Assembly: GCA_022266195.1 (NCBI GenBank) | Contig: WHVY01000002.1 | Location: 14,089,001-14,153,000, forward strand | Reading direction: 5' to 3' | Length of the DNA: 64,000 nucleotides | Source: Tetranychus cinnabarinus | Taxonomy: Eukaryota > Arthropoda > Arachnida > Trombidiformes > Tetranychidae | Part shown: piece after piece, positions 47,943 to 58,394 of the stretch | Numbering within the stretch: the first letter of the stretch is position 1 | How the letters are laid out: every line of letters begins with the position of its first letter | Position numbers and translations under genes: made by a program | The notes under the pieces: generated by a model | Seen by the model: the letters and a program-made list of their open reading frames with translations, nothing else | What the model was told of the DNA's origin: nothing | Database searches by the model: none

Positions 47943-50900
47943 GTAAATAGATCAATAGATATTAACCTTTCCTTTCCCTTTTCATTTCATCCTTTTAATA
48001 TACTCCAATCAATCAATATCATCTAGTAATCATAATATAATAATAAGGATAATAATAATCATTCTCGTTTAATACTCCAAAGAAAAAGGTTACTGATTAA
48101 GGTTAACAAATACATTCATCATTCAATTATCTCACAACTGATTAACTTATGACAACCTATTTCACTCACATTAATTGGAAATGAAGACAAAATTTGTTAT
48201 CATTCATCACCTTCATAACGGTCAAACTTCGTCATCAAATAGAGTCTATTAGACAATATAAATAGACAGTTTGTAACCCAACAAGGCAACTTGTCCGGTA
48301 GCAAATATAGTTCACAATTAAGGTCTTTTTACATTAAATTTTCTCATTTTCCCAGTCTTCATCATAACAACATTCACAAAATAGATTCAACCTTAATCAT
48401 CAAAATCATTAATTTTCCCCCGTCAAGTCCCTTCTCCCTTCCAACTTGCTAACCTAAGAGGGTGGCTCTTTTCCCATCAAATATAAGACACAATGAGGGG
48501 TCTTTAATGTCAGAGATCATTTGATTTTTACATTTGTATATTCATTTCAACCCAAGACAACCCTTGTCCAGCATCAAATATGCCTATAAATAAACTAAAT
48601 ATACTCTTTTAACATCTTTCATTTCATCTTCTTAACATTTTTCTCGTCTTGTTGATCAGCACTTTCACAGTCTTCATCAACATAACAACGTTCAGAAAAT
48701 AAATCCAACTTTTATTGTCATCGTCATTTTTCACGCTCAAATCCATTCTTTGCTTTCACTTTTCCAACCTAAGAGAGTCGCTCTTTTCCCATCAAGTATA
48801 AGATACGATGGAGGGTCTTTAACGTAAATCTTTTCATTTTCATATCAATTTCGTATTCTTTTACTATTGTTTTATTTGATTGGTTTGATAAACCAATTAG
48901 CATATTCAACGTGAAATATCTATTTTTATCCGTAATTTAATATTGAGAAGGAAAAATTGATCAATTTGATCAAAATGAAGACAAAATGTTGTTTCTTGAT
49001 TCAATCATTGGGAAGGCTTCAATTTAAATTGATAAGTCTTCAATGTTTGCCTTCGTTAGTTTAATTGGCTTCTTTTAATATTTTATTTCAAAACTCTTGT
49101 TTTAATGTTAAACCCATTCCTCATTTTAATATTAAAATGAACATAAAAAAATGAAATCTCTTGATGATGAGTTCTTGAATGGTAAACAAAATTGACTCTA
49201 AATGTAAAAAGCTAATTAAAAGTCAATCAATCTCATTTATTTTTCATTCAGTTATCATTATTAATAAGTAACACTTTAATTATTCATTTGTTTCTCTCCC
49301 TCCAATAGCAATATTTCCAGATGAATTAGTAAACCCAAAGTCTAAATGAAAATTTAATCAACTAAGATAGACCATGAAATAACACTTCGATAACTGTTGA
49401 ACGTCCCAGTAATGATTCAAAAATAAGGATGAAAAAAGTTGAACTCCAAGTCTATTGAACTTTGACTCGTTTTTTCAGAAAAAAAATTGATATCAAATTA
49501 CCTTTGATTCATGAAAAGAATCAACTACAAGAATCCTGAACCAAAATTTTGCAGATCCAAGCAATTTGTTGGCAGAAAAGGGAAATGCTTGGTTTGAATA
49601 GATATTGAATATGAATTTCGAGAATAAATCAAATTTAATTTTAAACATTTCGTTATTTTTTGTGGTCAAAAAGCTCAGCAAGTTTTCAATTATTAAAGCA
49701 ACTCAAATCTTTGCATCAATATTGAAAAGAGAATTGAATAAATCGATTGAAAAATTTTGCCTTTTCTGTTTTCTGGACAATCAAATTCATCTGTCAGTTG
49801 ATTTCAGTTCGAATTGAATCTTGTCTGAAATTGCCTCGATTTTGATTAGATAACAATCTAAAAGTGTTACAATTGAGATCAGTTTTTCCGCTCAACATCA
49901 CCACCTAAAGGCTAATGATGAAGACGGTTCAATTTATCATAGAACAAGATAAATCATGTTCAACAATGTTGCTAAAATTTATACTTAATTGTTAGGCTTG
50001 AAGGATTTAGATTTAATAGACTTTTATGCTTTTGTTGGTGCAAATGGTTTAAGGATAGGATTTTTTGTTCCTTTTTTTCTCGTTCGAAACCAAATTGTAA
50101 TCATTATTATTAACTCAACTTTGGTTTATTGTTTTCTGACTTTTACACCTACGAGTTTAGTTTACATCCAAACTGAGTGTTTCCAAGTAATAACTCAGCT
50201 GACTATCGATCGATTCAACTTGAAAATTCTGAACAAGTATATTCTAGAAAAGCAAGAGCAAGGCAAAAAAACTTGTTGCTTGTCAGCCATTGAGAGCTAA
50301 CAAGACACAAAAAAAACAACTCTTAGTCGAGAGACTAATGATTATCATTGAGGGAATCGATTTGAATGAAAGGAGAAAAGACAACTTTTTTCCTTGATTG
50401 TTAATTAAATTATCTCCAGGTTAATTTAGATTCAATTACAACCCTGATTTGCCTAGTTGCCATTATTAACCTAAAAGAATCGGAAAATTGCTTCAGTTAC
50501 TAATCTACTGTCAAAGTGCGGGTAAACATCAGTTAAACATTGGTGTCTTCGGGTGACAAGGAAAAGTCATTTTACATTTACTGTAAGCAAAAATGATTTC
50601 TGATATTAGATGAAAATCGAGTTCACTTAACACCAAATGTGTGAAGGGAATCGGCCTCTAGATTAGGATTCTCAGCCTCATCTGTTGAACTCGATCATTG
50701 ATTATTTTGAACAGAAGTTGTTTTGTCAGAGTTCATCGCTTAAACAAATTGAATGAAAAGAGTCGATCTTTAAGATCTTTCCTTTTAATCATTCGATCAA
50801 TATGAAACTGCTTCGAGCGATATTTTTTTCTTGTTATTTGAAGGCAAACATAATTGGTACAAGATTGAAACATAACTCTTTGGATGACTGAAGTTGCTTT

Positions 50901-53900
50901 CGATTGATTTTTGAGATAATTTTAAGTGGTTCGTTGAAAGCAAATTAAGCCTTTGGTTGTCATCAATCAAATATCACGTCTCAATTTTATGGTAAATCAG
51001 AGTTAATTTTATAGTCTCACGAGTTGTATGTTAATTGGCTTGCTTCGAGTTTGAACATTGTCAAGTCTTTTGCATTATTAATGTTTTCACTAATAAGACC
51101 TGTGAGACTCGATTTTATCATTATCATTACTTTAGTGACTAGAGTTGACTTTATTTTGTTAGGCATTTGAATAACTTTTCAACACGATTCGATTTACTTG
51201 TTATAACAATTGAATCATTTCATTATTTCTGGATTAACAGTTGTCTGATTATTCAGGTGAACTGAAAAGTTTTAATTTTGTCAAGAAAATGAAAAGTCAA
51301 TTATACGATTGAATGACTGTGAATTAATCTTGAATCTTTTGTTCAACGTGTAAGGTTAATAGAGTTTTTCATCATGAAAAATACTAAATGTTGGTCACAT
51401 GAATGAATTTCAATGATGAGAGCAAAAATTAAACTGTGAAGTGTTAAAATTATTTGATTGATAATCCAAAATGTCATTAAAAGACAAATTTACAAATAAT
51501 TTCCTCTTGAAAGCAATCAATCGATACCATTTCCGTCCATTAACAATCAACTCATCATTTATAAAATGTAAAGTTTTCTCACTGAATCAGTAAACAAATT
51601 GAGAAAAAAAGTAAATCTTTTCATTCGTTAAACATTGCCAGTTGAAATGCAACCAAAGAGTGTTTTTGTGACTTGATAATGTCAATCCGTACCTTTAATG
51701 AAATGGCAAAAGTAGCAATACAACGCAACGGCATCTCACCAGATCATGTAACCTTTGACTCAACCCCTTCTAATTGGCCTCAGTTGCAACCAAAGTTTTC
51801 CTCGGAACGCAACCCATTGACATCACTTAAAGGAGCGTTTGCGGGTAAAAGCTATTCAACAATGGCCAAGAGATCGGTGCAAAAAGATTCACGAACATTG
51901 AAAGCAGATGAGGCAAAGAGGGGAATAGGGAATAGCAGACAGCCTCGACACCGTCGAATAGCTTTTCTCTTCAGTTATACTGGAGGCTTCATTATGGCCG
52001 TTATGGTCACTCAATCGTATTTAAATTACGAGACGACAACCAATGTTTACATTGCCGCACCTCAAAACACTGAACTTCCTTCTGTTTCAGTGTGCTTCTT
52101 TTACAGGATTCCGCACCTTAAACATGAAAAGGGCGAGGATGGAAAAAACTTGACCAATCTTACTTTGCACCAAATCAATCAGCTTTTGCCTACATTCAAC
52201 GAGTTTGTGAAAGACTGCCAAGTATTGGACAGTAACAACAACTACACAAGCTGCATGACGGTTTATCAACAACAAGCACCCGCCAGTTATCTGAGTTTGT
52301 TTTCCAAATGTTACACCATGTTCGAAGGCATGGAAGCTCCTATTAAATACACTAAAAAGGAAATTGGATCAAATTGGCTTCTCGATATTACTTTGAATGT
52401 CTCCCGAGTGCCCACTAACAAAGTGGGCATCTTTCTTACCCATTCAACAAACGAACTGGACGAATCTCTTGGTAATCCTTCATTCCTTCAGTTTGACACT
52501 AAAAATAACAATCGAGCAACAGTGACCTATGAACGGACTAGAATCAACAAATTGCCACCTCCACATGATTCAAAGTGCTTCAATTATGAGACGAGTGACT
52601 CTACTCACGATTGTAAAAATCGAGCCACTTGCATTCGAAAGTGTATCGTGTGGGAATCGTATGAAAAGAGCAAGGCTTGGGTCGATCAGCGTTATGTTCG
52701 AATTGAAGAGCATTATTCAGATGGAAGATTTGGAATTGAAAGTGAAGCCAATTTTACCGAATTTTGCTTCAACAAGTACTCTGAAGAACCTTGTGTCGAT
52801 TATCTTTACAATGCAATCATGGCCAGTCAGTTTTATTCACCTTTTCGTGACCAAGTAAATTCAACCTTTCAGATAAATGTCGCCTATCCTTTGGGCATGG
52901 AAACGGTTGTTGAATATGTTGCGGTTCAATCGTTGTTGGACTACATTTGCTTTGTGTGCAGCATTGTCAGCCTGTGGACTGAAGCTTCAATGGTACGAAT
53001 CAGTGAATACCTTTTAGATGTTAGCACAAGTCTACTGTTACGGTTACTCGAAACTGAACACTTCAACGATTACCAAATCGACTCCGAGACTAATCATATT
53101 AATAATGCTCAAGGTTCCATAGCTGTAATAACCAGCTTCAAGCCAACTGAGATTAACATTAATACATCAATGGCTGGCTATGATGTGATACCAAACAGTG
53201 TGGGAGTTGGTAATGCTGTTGGGATTGGTGTTGCAGGTGGGAATAACGATAATCAGCTAATGGAAGAACCAACTCGTAACATTTACAAATCATTTCCACC
53301 TCGTTACAATAAACCAAGTTACATTGAGTAATTCATTAGTCAACAATGAGCGAATGAAACAGAAAATTATAAAATGATAACAAAAACTCCCAGTCAAACT
53401 CCCAATTCCAAATTATTATATCAGCCAATCGACAACAATTTACCGACGATTTGCTGGATGATCAAGATTAATGATTACATCTTAATTGGCTGTTGATGAT
53501 AGTTTTAAAAGTGAAGGAAAATTTATCAAATTTTATCGAAAAAAGTTTCGACAGATTCCATGTTTGGTTGAGAGAGAAAATGTTGACAAAAGCATCTTCA
53601 TTATCAACTTATTTATCTTTACCCTGCTCATGTTACATTCATGATAAAATTGTTATTTGAAAAGGAAAAATTTCATTCTCTATTATTCTGATGATACAAT
53701 TCTTATCATCAGCCTACATGAATAAACTGTTATTATAATGATAAAAGTATTTTTTTATTGTTTTCTCTTCCAATTGAAATGAAAATTAATCTTTTTTTTC
53801 GTTGAGAAATTATGAAATGGAAAATAATCCTTTTCTTGAAATTGAAATCAAATGAAAGAGAGAAGAAAAAGTTTCATCAAAATTCAGTAAAGCAATTAAA

Positions 53901-56229
53901 TGAATGGAAATTTTGGCCAGAAATTTTGTCATGAAATGAAATCAGAAAAGATGAACCAAAGTCTAAAGTCTTGCGGAATAAACTTGTTGATTCAATGTTT
54001 ACTGGAAAACAGATCAGTTGAATCTCAATTCTCCTGAGTTTCCCCTGAATTTAAAGGTCAATTCAATTTTTCAGATTTATTCACTTTCCAACTTATTCCA
54101 ATGGTTTGAGTTGAATTTATCAAATTTATTCAATCGAATAAAAGAAAACGGAAAAGAAAAAGAAAATTCAAGAGCAAATTGTCTGTAAAATTATTCCATT
54201 GATTTCACTGATTAATCAGTTTCAAGGCGAATAATGAACTTTAAGCTGCAATTGGAAAAGAAATTTAAAAGATTTAATTTTCTGAACCTTTTTGCGATCA
54301 AAGTTGAAAGTTGAATTACAATAAATGGAAAAGTTAATACTTGGAATTTACCATTTTCTCGAGTTTTTATTATTCATTTAGTCTGACATTTACAGCATGG
54401 GATGAAGTATTCAATTAACTCATGTTAACCATTGAACTTTGTCAACCTTTCCTCTCTTCATTCCAATAATCTTTTCATTTCCTCTTCATCTTGAACGTCT
54501 TTCACCTGTAAAAGGTTAAATGCTGTTCAATATTTATCTAAATGATGAATGAGGTTGAAGATGGTGAAGCTGAAAGATCACTCAAAGGATAAGATTGTTA
54601 GCCTTTTTTGTGAACCTCGTTTTTGGACCCTTAAGGTATCATTATTGTAAACATGATAAAGTTGAGCCATTGATTTGCATTGATTTGTATCGATCGGTTT
54701 TCCTTCAATTTATTACCTTTTTCCATCCCTTAATTTTGATGATGAACACAATTTGCTCCTTCAATTAAGTTAACTCGATTAATTTGATCACCTATTTACA
54801 ATTGACTAAACAGGTTCAACCAGATCAGGAAGAGTTGACGGCAAATATGGAGGAACAAGCTGAAGATAAAGATTCAACTAAAAGTGAAGTCAAGTTGGGT
54901 CGATTGCAGTTTAAAATTGATTACGATTTCAGTCAAAGCAATGTAAGTATTGGAGTTAATGGTCACAATTTTTTCAGTAAAACAACTTTTTTCCTTCCAG
55001 CTTTCAATAACTGTTATCCAAGCTGAAGAGCTTCCAGGTTTGGATTTGAGTGGAACCAGCGATCCTTATGTAAAGGTTAGTATTGAACAGATCAACCTTA
55101 TTAAGTGTTCAACGAAAATGAATAAACTCATTCACAAGTACAAACTTAAACTTGTAAACCTCAATTCTCAGCCTTTCCAGAATTAACTTCGGAATTTAAA
55201 TTCTTTTCTAGAGAATAGAAAATTCTTGTTAATATTTCAGCCCAAATCACAATCGAATATAAGTTTGAATCATTTTCCGAGAAAAAGTTGTTCATTCATT
55301 ACCAATGTGTCTTTGGATACAATTTGGATTTTAATTTTTCCTTAAAATTCGTTTGACTTTGCAAAGTTTTCCTTCGGCTGAAAATATTAAACGATGATGT
55401 TCATTCAACTTAAACGCATGATGTTATTGTGTTCAATTCTTGGGCTTAAATCTTTCGAACGATGACAAAATTTTTGGATCGAAGATTTTGTCATGCGAGT
55501 TTCGTTTTTTTTCAACAAATTATTATAACTTTGTTTCAGAGCTAGAAATAGAGTTTGATAGATAATATTGAAAGGAGTTAAATAGCACTCCTGCCAATCA
55601 TGAGTTCATTGCAACTGAACGGCTTGAATCAGGAAATGCTATTTTTTATGTTTGCTATAAAAACTGTGCTTAAAGGTATTGAATGAGTTTAACCTTTTCT
55701 GTTGCTCAATATGAAGCTGATTATTGGAATCAGATAAACATTGAGATTTTGGAGTTATTTTTACTTGTTAACTGGGAGTCAATAAACTCAAAGTATCAAC
55801 TTTACATTGTCTTGATCAACATAACTGTCAATCTCGGTGTGTTTCCCTGAGCAGCATTTAATTGTCGAACAATAATAATTTCAATTTTTCTTCTTTTCCT
55901 TTTTCCAATCTCTCAACATCCAACTCCTCGGGATCAATTAATTGGCTCAACTGGATACAAATGTAAAAACCTTTTATTTCCCATTAAAGGTTTATCTTCT
56001 TCCGGATAAGAAGAAAAAATTTGAGACAAAAGTTCATCGGAAAACACTGAATCCAGTTTTCAATGAAACTTTCGTTTTTAAGGTAAATCATTAACTCAAT
56101 TATCAAACAGCAAACCCAGTGAAAACCCAAATCGAGAAAAAATGCTAAACTAATCTCTTCTCTCTTCCAGGTAACTTATTCAGAGATAACAGTAAAAACT
56201 CTGGTATTTGCTGTCTATGATTTTGACAG
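47304..56229 (+). CDS. Syt1: Synaptotagmin-1, first five coding exons (3' part outside recognised region)
   Basis: Exons 47304-47942, 54814-54942, 55001-55075, 55990-56082, 56171-56229, all GT-AG and in frame. Start is the ATG at 47304; the frame is open upstream only to a TTG. A Ser/Thr-rich luminal region of about 153 residues precedes the helix (WSVLFVLTVIAAICGLIFYCC), a basic segment and the family-typical KGKGLITGKVDLRSVQLLGQ. The C2A domain follows: LGRLQFKIDYDFSQSN, LPGLDLSGTSDPYVK, VYLLPDKKKKFETKVHRKTL, LVFAVYDFDR. The loop aspartates that bind calcium are present as far as sequence goes. Syt1 is the calcium sensor for synaptic vesicle fusion. The sequence breaks inside C2A; the next exon and C2B were not found before the retrotransposon at 57427, so the gene must continue beyond the window or be interrupted. 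Confidence 0.92.
48277..48825. repeat. Diverged two-copy tandem repeat, unit about 275-315 bp
   Basis: Copy 1 (about 48277-48510) and copy 2 (about 48551-48825) share blocks in the same order. One is CAGTCTTCATCA (48353 and 48668); another is AACCTAAGAG followed by GGCTCTTTTCCCATCAA or CGCTCTTTTCCCATCAA (48451 and 48766). A third block in each reads GGGGTCTTTAATGT or AGGGTCTTTAACGT. Offset is 315 bases for these blocks and less at the left end because of an indel. No coding content. Confidence 0.7.
51679..53331 (+). CDS. Divergent DEG/ENaC-family channel-like protein, nested in the synaptotagmin intron
   Basis: Intronless, 550 residues from the ATG at 51679. Architecture fits DEG/ENaC channels: cytoplasmic N-terminus, TM1 at residues about 95-117 (AFLFSYTGGFIMAVMVTQSY), the post-TM1 motif LPSVSVCFFYR, a cysteine-rich extracellular domain with N-glycosylation sites, a late PPPHDSKCFNYE segment as in the family, and TM2 at about 415-445. 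In TM2 the pore signature GLWxGxS-type is replaced by SLWTEAS: the selectivity tripeptide G-A-S appears as E435-A436-S437. The C-terminal tail is about 105 residues and Gly/Asn-rich. It may be a channel with altered selectivity or a non-conducting relative. Similarity to the family is remote, so confidence is moderate. Confidence 0.68.
   Translation: MSIRTFNEMAKVAIQRNGISPDHVTFDSTPSNWPQLQPKFSSERNPLTSLKGAFAGKSYSTMAKRSVQKDSRTLKADEAKRGIGNSRQPRHRRIAFLFSYTGGFIMAVMVTQSYLNYETTTNVYIAAPQNTELPSVSVCFFYRIPHLKHEKGEDGKNLTNLTLHQINQLLPTFNEFVKDCQVLDSNNNYTSCMTVYQQQAPASYLSLFSKCYTMFEGMEAPIKYTKKEIGSNWLLDITLNVSRVPTNKVGIFLTHSTNELDESLGNPSFLQFDTKNNNRATVTYERTRINKLPPPHDSKCFNYETSDSTHDCKNRATCIRKCIVWESYEKSKAWVDQRYVRIEEHYSDGRFGIESEANFTEFCFNKYSEEPCVDYLYNAIMASQFYSPFRDQVNSTFQINVAYPLGMETVVEYVAVQSLLDYICFVCSIVSLWTEASMVRISEYLLDVSTSLLLRLLETEHFNDYQIDSETNHINNAQGSIAVITSFKPTEININTSMAGYDVIPNSVGVGNAVGIGVAGGNNDNQLMEEPTRNIYKSFPPRYNKPSYIE
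53721..53726 (+). terminator. Candidate poly(A) signal of the DEG/ENaC-like gene
   Basis: AATAAA about 390 bases after the stop, before the next synaptotagmin exon; use would end the nested transcript inside the intron. Confidence 0.4.
54814..54942 (+). CDS. Syt1: Synaptotagmin-1 exon 2 (linker and start of C2A)
   Basis: Acceptor AAACAG, donor GTAAGT, 43 codons. VQPDQEELTANMEEQ leads into LGRLQFKIDYDF. Confidence 0.9.
55001..55075 (+). CDS. Syt1: Synaptotagmin-1 exon 3 (C2A calcium loop 1)
   Basis: Acceptor CTTCCAG, donor GTTAGT, 25 codons. Contains the first two calcium-binding aspartates in LDLSGTSDPYVK. Confidence 0.9.
55076..55989. other. Synaptotagmin-1 intron 3
   Basis: About 0.9 kb, AT-rich, no feature recognised. 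Confidence 0.6.
55990..56082 (+). CDS. Syt1: Synaptotagmin-1 exon 4 (C2A polybasic strand)
   Basis: Acceptor ATTAAAG, donor GTAAAT, 31 codons. VYLLPDKKKKFETKVHRK, then NPVFNETFVFK. Confidence 0.9.
56171..56229 (+). CDS. Syt1: Synaptotagmin-1 exon 5 (C2A calcium loop 3 start)
   Basis: Acceptor CTTCCAG, donor GTAACA. Ends in a split codon after LVFAVYDFD, which includes two loop-3 aspartates. Confidence 0.88.
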
Positions 56230-57426
56230 GTAACAAACCATTTTCATTTTTGTCCTGAAACTCCCTGAAAAGAAAAATTCTGTTCAAAAAGATTAATTTG
56301 CTAATTATTCAAATTGAACAACAAAAGTTTACAAAAGGTTAATTATAAATATTTCAATCAACATTCAAATGAATCCATTTGACGACAAAATTTTACATTT
56401 GATTTTGAATTTAAATCTTAATGTGATTCATTTGAATTGAATATTCTTTACTGAATTTACTGAATAAGGCGATTCCATTGTCATTTAGCTTTGAATTGTC
56501 ATTTTTGAAATGAATTATTCCTTTGCCTTGAACAATGTTCAAAGTGTTATTTGTTAATAACTTGAATTTTTGTTGCATATTTTTCCAGGTTATCTGAAAC
56601 CTTTTCATTATTCAATATCATCCTTGCTCAGATTACAAAAGTAACTTTTTCTGTACTTTTTCATCATTTTGAAGGTTCTGCTCGATCATGTTATACAACA
56701 TGATAGAGTCGCAATTTCAACCTTAACCATGTTTCCGAGATTCTCGGATTCATTTACTCCAATTCATTGGATAAAGGTTGAGAAATTTATTTCCAGGAAA
56801 AAGCACAAATTTATTCACCAAATGAAATTAAATTATACATTTGAAATGTTGAAAGAAAATTCTGATTGATTTTTTGGCGATAATTTTTTTTCCATTTACC
56901 ATGAGTTTACTCTTTCTGTTTACATCTTCACAAATTTTCAATTCCATTCAACAGTTGCTTTTAATTAAAATCAATTTCAAGTGTCAACATGAATAAGGTG
57001 CGTTCGCAGGTAAATAGAGTTGAATTGAAATGGAAAAAAAAGAAAAAGAAAATTTTCTTAAACGCTTTTCCCCTTTTCATCATATTTTTCAGGCAACATT
57101 CAGTTGATTGTCAAGTTCAATATTTCAAGTCCAAGCTGTTTTCCTGACTTTAATTTGTTTTCCTTTTCTTTTCGATAAATCAATTGAAAAGTGTTCAATA
57201 TAGCCAAACAAAAGGTTTACTTGTTTCAACCAAAAACACTTTCCCATGTTGAAGGGAAAAAAAGGTTAAACTGTTTTTGGTTTCAACTTGGAACATCTGA
57301 AAGGTTCCAACCTGCAACGATAAAGCTAATGATGATCGAGTTTGTCCCAAGTTTACTTTATTATTGAAAGACACATTTATTGTCAACTTGGTTCACTTTG
57401 AATATGAAAGGTTCGGTTTAGTAATC
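56230..57426. other. Synaptotagmin-1 intron 5 up to the retrotransposon
   Basis: No exon encoding the rest of C2A was found. The sequence is AT-rich with pyrimidine tracts and ends at the LTR boundary at 57427. Confidence 0.55.
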
Positions 57427-57584
57427 TGAGGGAAGACTGCACACTTGCTTTCACTACAAGTAGTAAATTCGTATCTAGGACCACTATAGCATTTGAGTGC
57501 TCATAGTCATACTGTGAATACTAAAATCTCATAAGAGATGGTTGAACACAATTCAAGAGAGGAAACGTTTACTGAATATAAGAC

Positions 57585-57590
57585 TTTATT
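57585..57590 (-). terminator. Poly(A) signal in the LTR
   Basis: AATAAA on the minus strand, about 155 bases after the LTR TATA box, the expected order for R-region polyadenylation. Confidence 0.55.
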
Positions 57591-57744
57591 ATAAGAACAT
57601 AAGAATATTTGAATGTAAGGTTTAACTCCAATTTATGGAGGATCGCAGAGTTTATGAAAACTAGAAATAAGAATACTGTTGAGAAGTATGAAACTTGGAC
57701 AACAATTTTAAAAATTGAAGTGACTACAAAAATGAATGAATTTT

Positions 57745-57753
57745 CTTTTTATA
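57745..57753 (-). promoter_or_regulatory. LTR promoter TATA box
   Basis: TATAAAAAG on the minus strand, about 600 bases into the LTR. Confidence 0.55.
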
Positions 57754-58352
57754 GCAGTACATAAAACAAAAGGTTAAAATTGGAGGGAACAATTGAAAGT
57801 AACAATCTTTTCTCTTTCGACAAGTGTCGCTAAAACTGGTAATGGTACCAACTTTGGTAAATGATTAAGCTATCTTTGATTAGGCTTGATAAAGCTAAGG
57901 AGACTTTACCTTTGAATATGTCTGGAGACATAAACTTTGAATGATATCTCAAGAGAGATAACTCTAGCCTTTGGTAGTGCTAAGGGATTAAAAGCTGGTG
58001 ATATACAGTTGAAAGTTAAGACAAAAAAGAAAGGGATTTTTGCTTCTCTTTCTTTATGGCACTAATTTTGCAACTTTAAGATTTGGCTAAGATTAGCTGA
58101 GGATTGTGGTCAGCCTTTACATGGATAATGTTTCAGCTTAATGAACTGAACTGGGTAAACACCTTTAAGAATGCACTTCATTTATGTATAGCTTAAGAGA
58201 GCTGAGAAGATAGTTTAACCTGAGAGAAGATTGTTTGAACAATTACAATAAAATGAGAATAAAATGAATTAAAATGAATTAAAATTGAATCTAAGATTCG
58301 TAAAGAGTAAATGAATTGAATCATTTCAGAAAGCACAAAACTCTACCCTACA

Positions 58353-58365
58353 CTTCCTCGGTTTT
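58353..58365 (-). promoter_or_regulatory. Polypurine tract
   Basis: AAAACCGAGGAAG on the minus strand, touching the predicted LTR start. Only moderately purine-pure, but in the position where plus-strand DNA synthesis is primed. It lies about 30 bases after the stop of the long frame. Confidence 0.5.
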
Positions 58366-58394
58366 AAGACCATGAACGCTTTCTTGAATGAGGT

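Larger units (their letters stand above)
47943..54813. other. Synaptotagmin-1 intron 1 with nested gene
   Basis: 6.9-kb intron. It contains a diverged tandem repeat (48277-48825) and an intronless DEG/ENaC-like gene on the same strand (51679-53331). 48826-51678 and 53332-54813 otherwise show nothing recognisable. Confidence 0.7.
57427..58352 (-). repeat. 3' long terminal repeat, about 926 bp
   Basis: On the minus strand it starts TGTAGGGTAGAG at 58352 and ends CCCTCA at 57427, giving TG...CA ends with a short imperfect inverted repeat. A TATA box (57745-57753) and an AATAAA (57585-57590) are placed as in an LTR U3-R. The purine-rich primer tract abuts the 58352 side. Boundaries are inferred from one copy only. 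Confidence 0.7.

Noticed and set aside
49989..50300. 103-codon plus-strand frame in the synaptotagmin intron
   Set aside because: Starts at a non-ATG codon, no similarity, composition typical of chance frames.
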